Below, piece by piece: positions 13,169 through 13,282 of a DNA stretch of 13,282 nt. The notes beneath the pieces are model-generated. The model had not been told where the DNA came from and searched no databases. It saw nothing but the letters and a program-made list of their open reading frames with translations. The stretch spans positions 1-13,282 of the forward strand of contig DPKV01000005.1 in assembly GCA_003542325.1 (NCBI GenBank), given 5' to 3'. Within the stretch, counting starts at the first letter, position 1; the number at the start of each line of letters is the position of its first letter. This DNA comes from Anaerolineaceae bacterium (GTDB lineage Bacteria; Chloroflexota; Anaerolineae; Anaerolineales; Anaerolineaceae). Position numbers and translations under genes: made by a program.

Positions 13169-13282
13169 TTACCGGAGGGCAGAGACGAGGATGGCTGTGC
13201 CGCCCAGCAAAGCGCAATAGAGGGAGAACCAGGTCAGGGAGTGTTTGTTCAGGAATTTCAGGAGCCAGCGGATGGAGAAATA
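13169..13282 (-). CDS. uppP: Undecaprenyl-diphosphatase, C-terminal fragment (runs off the window)
   Basis: Only the last 37 codons are in the window. They read a hydrophobic segment with RWLLKFLNKHSLTWFSLY, then a final membrane helix (CALLGGTAILVSAL), ending in arginine and TAA at 13169-13171. A basic RxxxKFLxxHSxxxFxxY stretch followed by a last helix matches the C-terminus of BacA/UppP, the membrane enzyme that recycles undecaprenyl diphosphate for cell wall synthesis. The catalytic motifs lie outside the window. Its stop is 4 nt before the lipoprotein ATG, so the two are probably co-transcribed. Confidence 0.7.
   Translation of the reverse strand, partial: YFSIRWLLKFLNKHSLTWFSLYCALLGGTAILVSALR

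Noticed and set aside
1..13282. CRISPR array, tRNA, prophage, defence or toxin-antitoxin system
   Set aside because: I saw no regularly spaced repeats, cloverleaf-like segments, phage genes, nucleases or small paired genes on either strand.

Overview
The window looks like chromosomal housekeeping DNA from a bacterium. A member of the Chloroflexota (Anaerolineae-like) seems most likely. That guess rests on the overall style of the proteins, such as the GGQNVQKNA variant in release factor 1, the UbiA/glycosyltransferase-28 lipid genes and the RlmI-like methyltransferase without a PUA domain, together with a base composition near 50% G+C. It is an inference, not a proof. I see no tRNA, rRNA, CRISPR, prophage, toxin-antitoxin or defence genes.

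Layout. (1) Positions 1-1458, minus strand: prfA (release factor 1) followed directly by prmC (release factor methyltransferase, cut by the window edge), behind an extended -10 promoter. (2) 1459-1845: the only long gap. It carries a compact MITE-like element (about 172 bp, perfect 16-bp terminal inverted repeats, 10-bp flanking direct repeats). (3) 1846-4781, plus strand: four tightly packed genes for an HDAC-family deacetylase, a histidine phosphatase, a GNAT acetyltransferase and a YbaK-type aminoacyl-tRNA deacylase. (4) 4782-6277, plus strand: a leader with a strong hairpin, then a CNNM/CorC (HlyC) type membrane protein with CBS domains. (5) 6285-10699, minus strand: a five-gene operon in transcription order UbiA prenyltransferase, SAM methyltransferase, proC, pncC and an MGDG-synthase-like glycosyltransferase. 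(6) 10816-11964, plus strand: a MalY/PatB-type PLP C-S lyase, ending at a hairpin terminator. (7) 12065-13282, minus strand: a cold-shock protein with a near-consensus promoter, an orphan PstS-like lipoprotein, and the last 37 codons of uppP.

How the genes fit together. prfA-prmC is the classic pair of a release factor and the enzyme that methylates its GGQ glutamine. The UbiA and glycosyltransferase genes bracket an operon that suggests membrane lipid or prenyl-lipid synthesis, combined with proline synthesis and nucleotide salvage/repair. The deacetylase and acetyltransferase in one operon suggest a reversible acylation pair, but their substrates cannot be read from the sequence.

The points most worth a second look are the MITE, the missing canonical start codon of prmC (which lies in frame right after the prfA stop), a promoter that overlaps the apparent ATG of the UbiA gene and so argues for a downstream TTG start, and the structured leader of the CorC-type gene. 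I did not find a convincing new multi-gene system.
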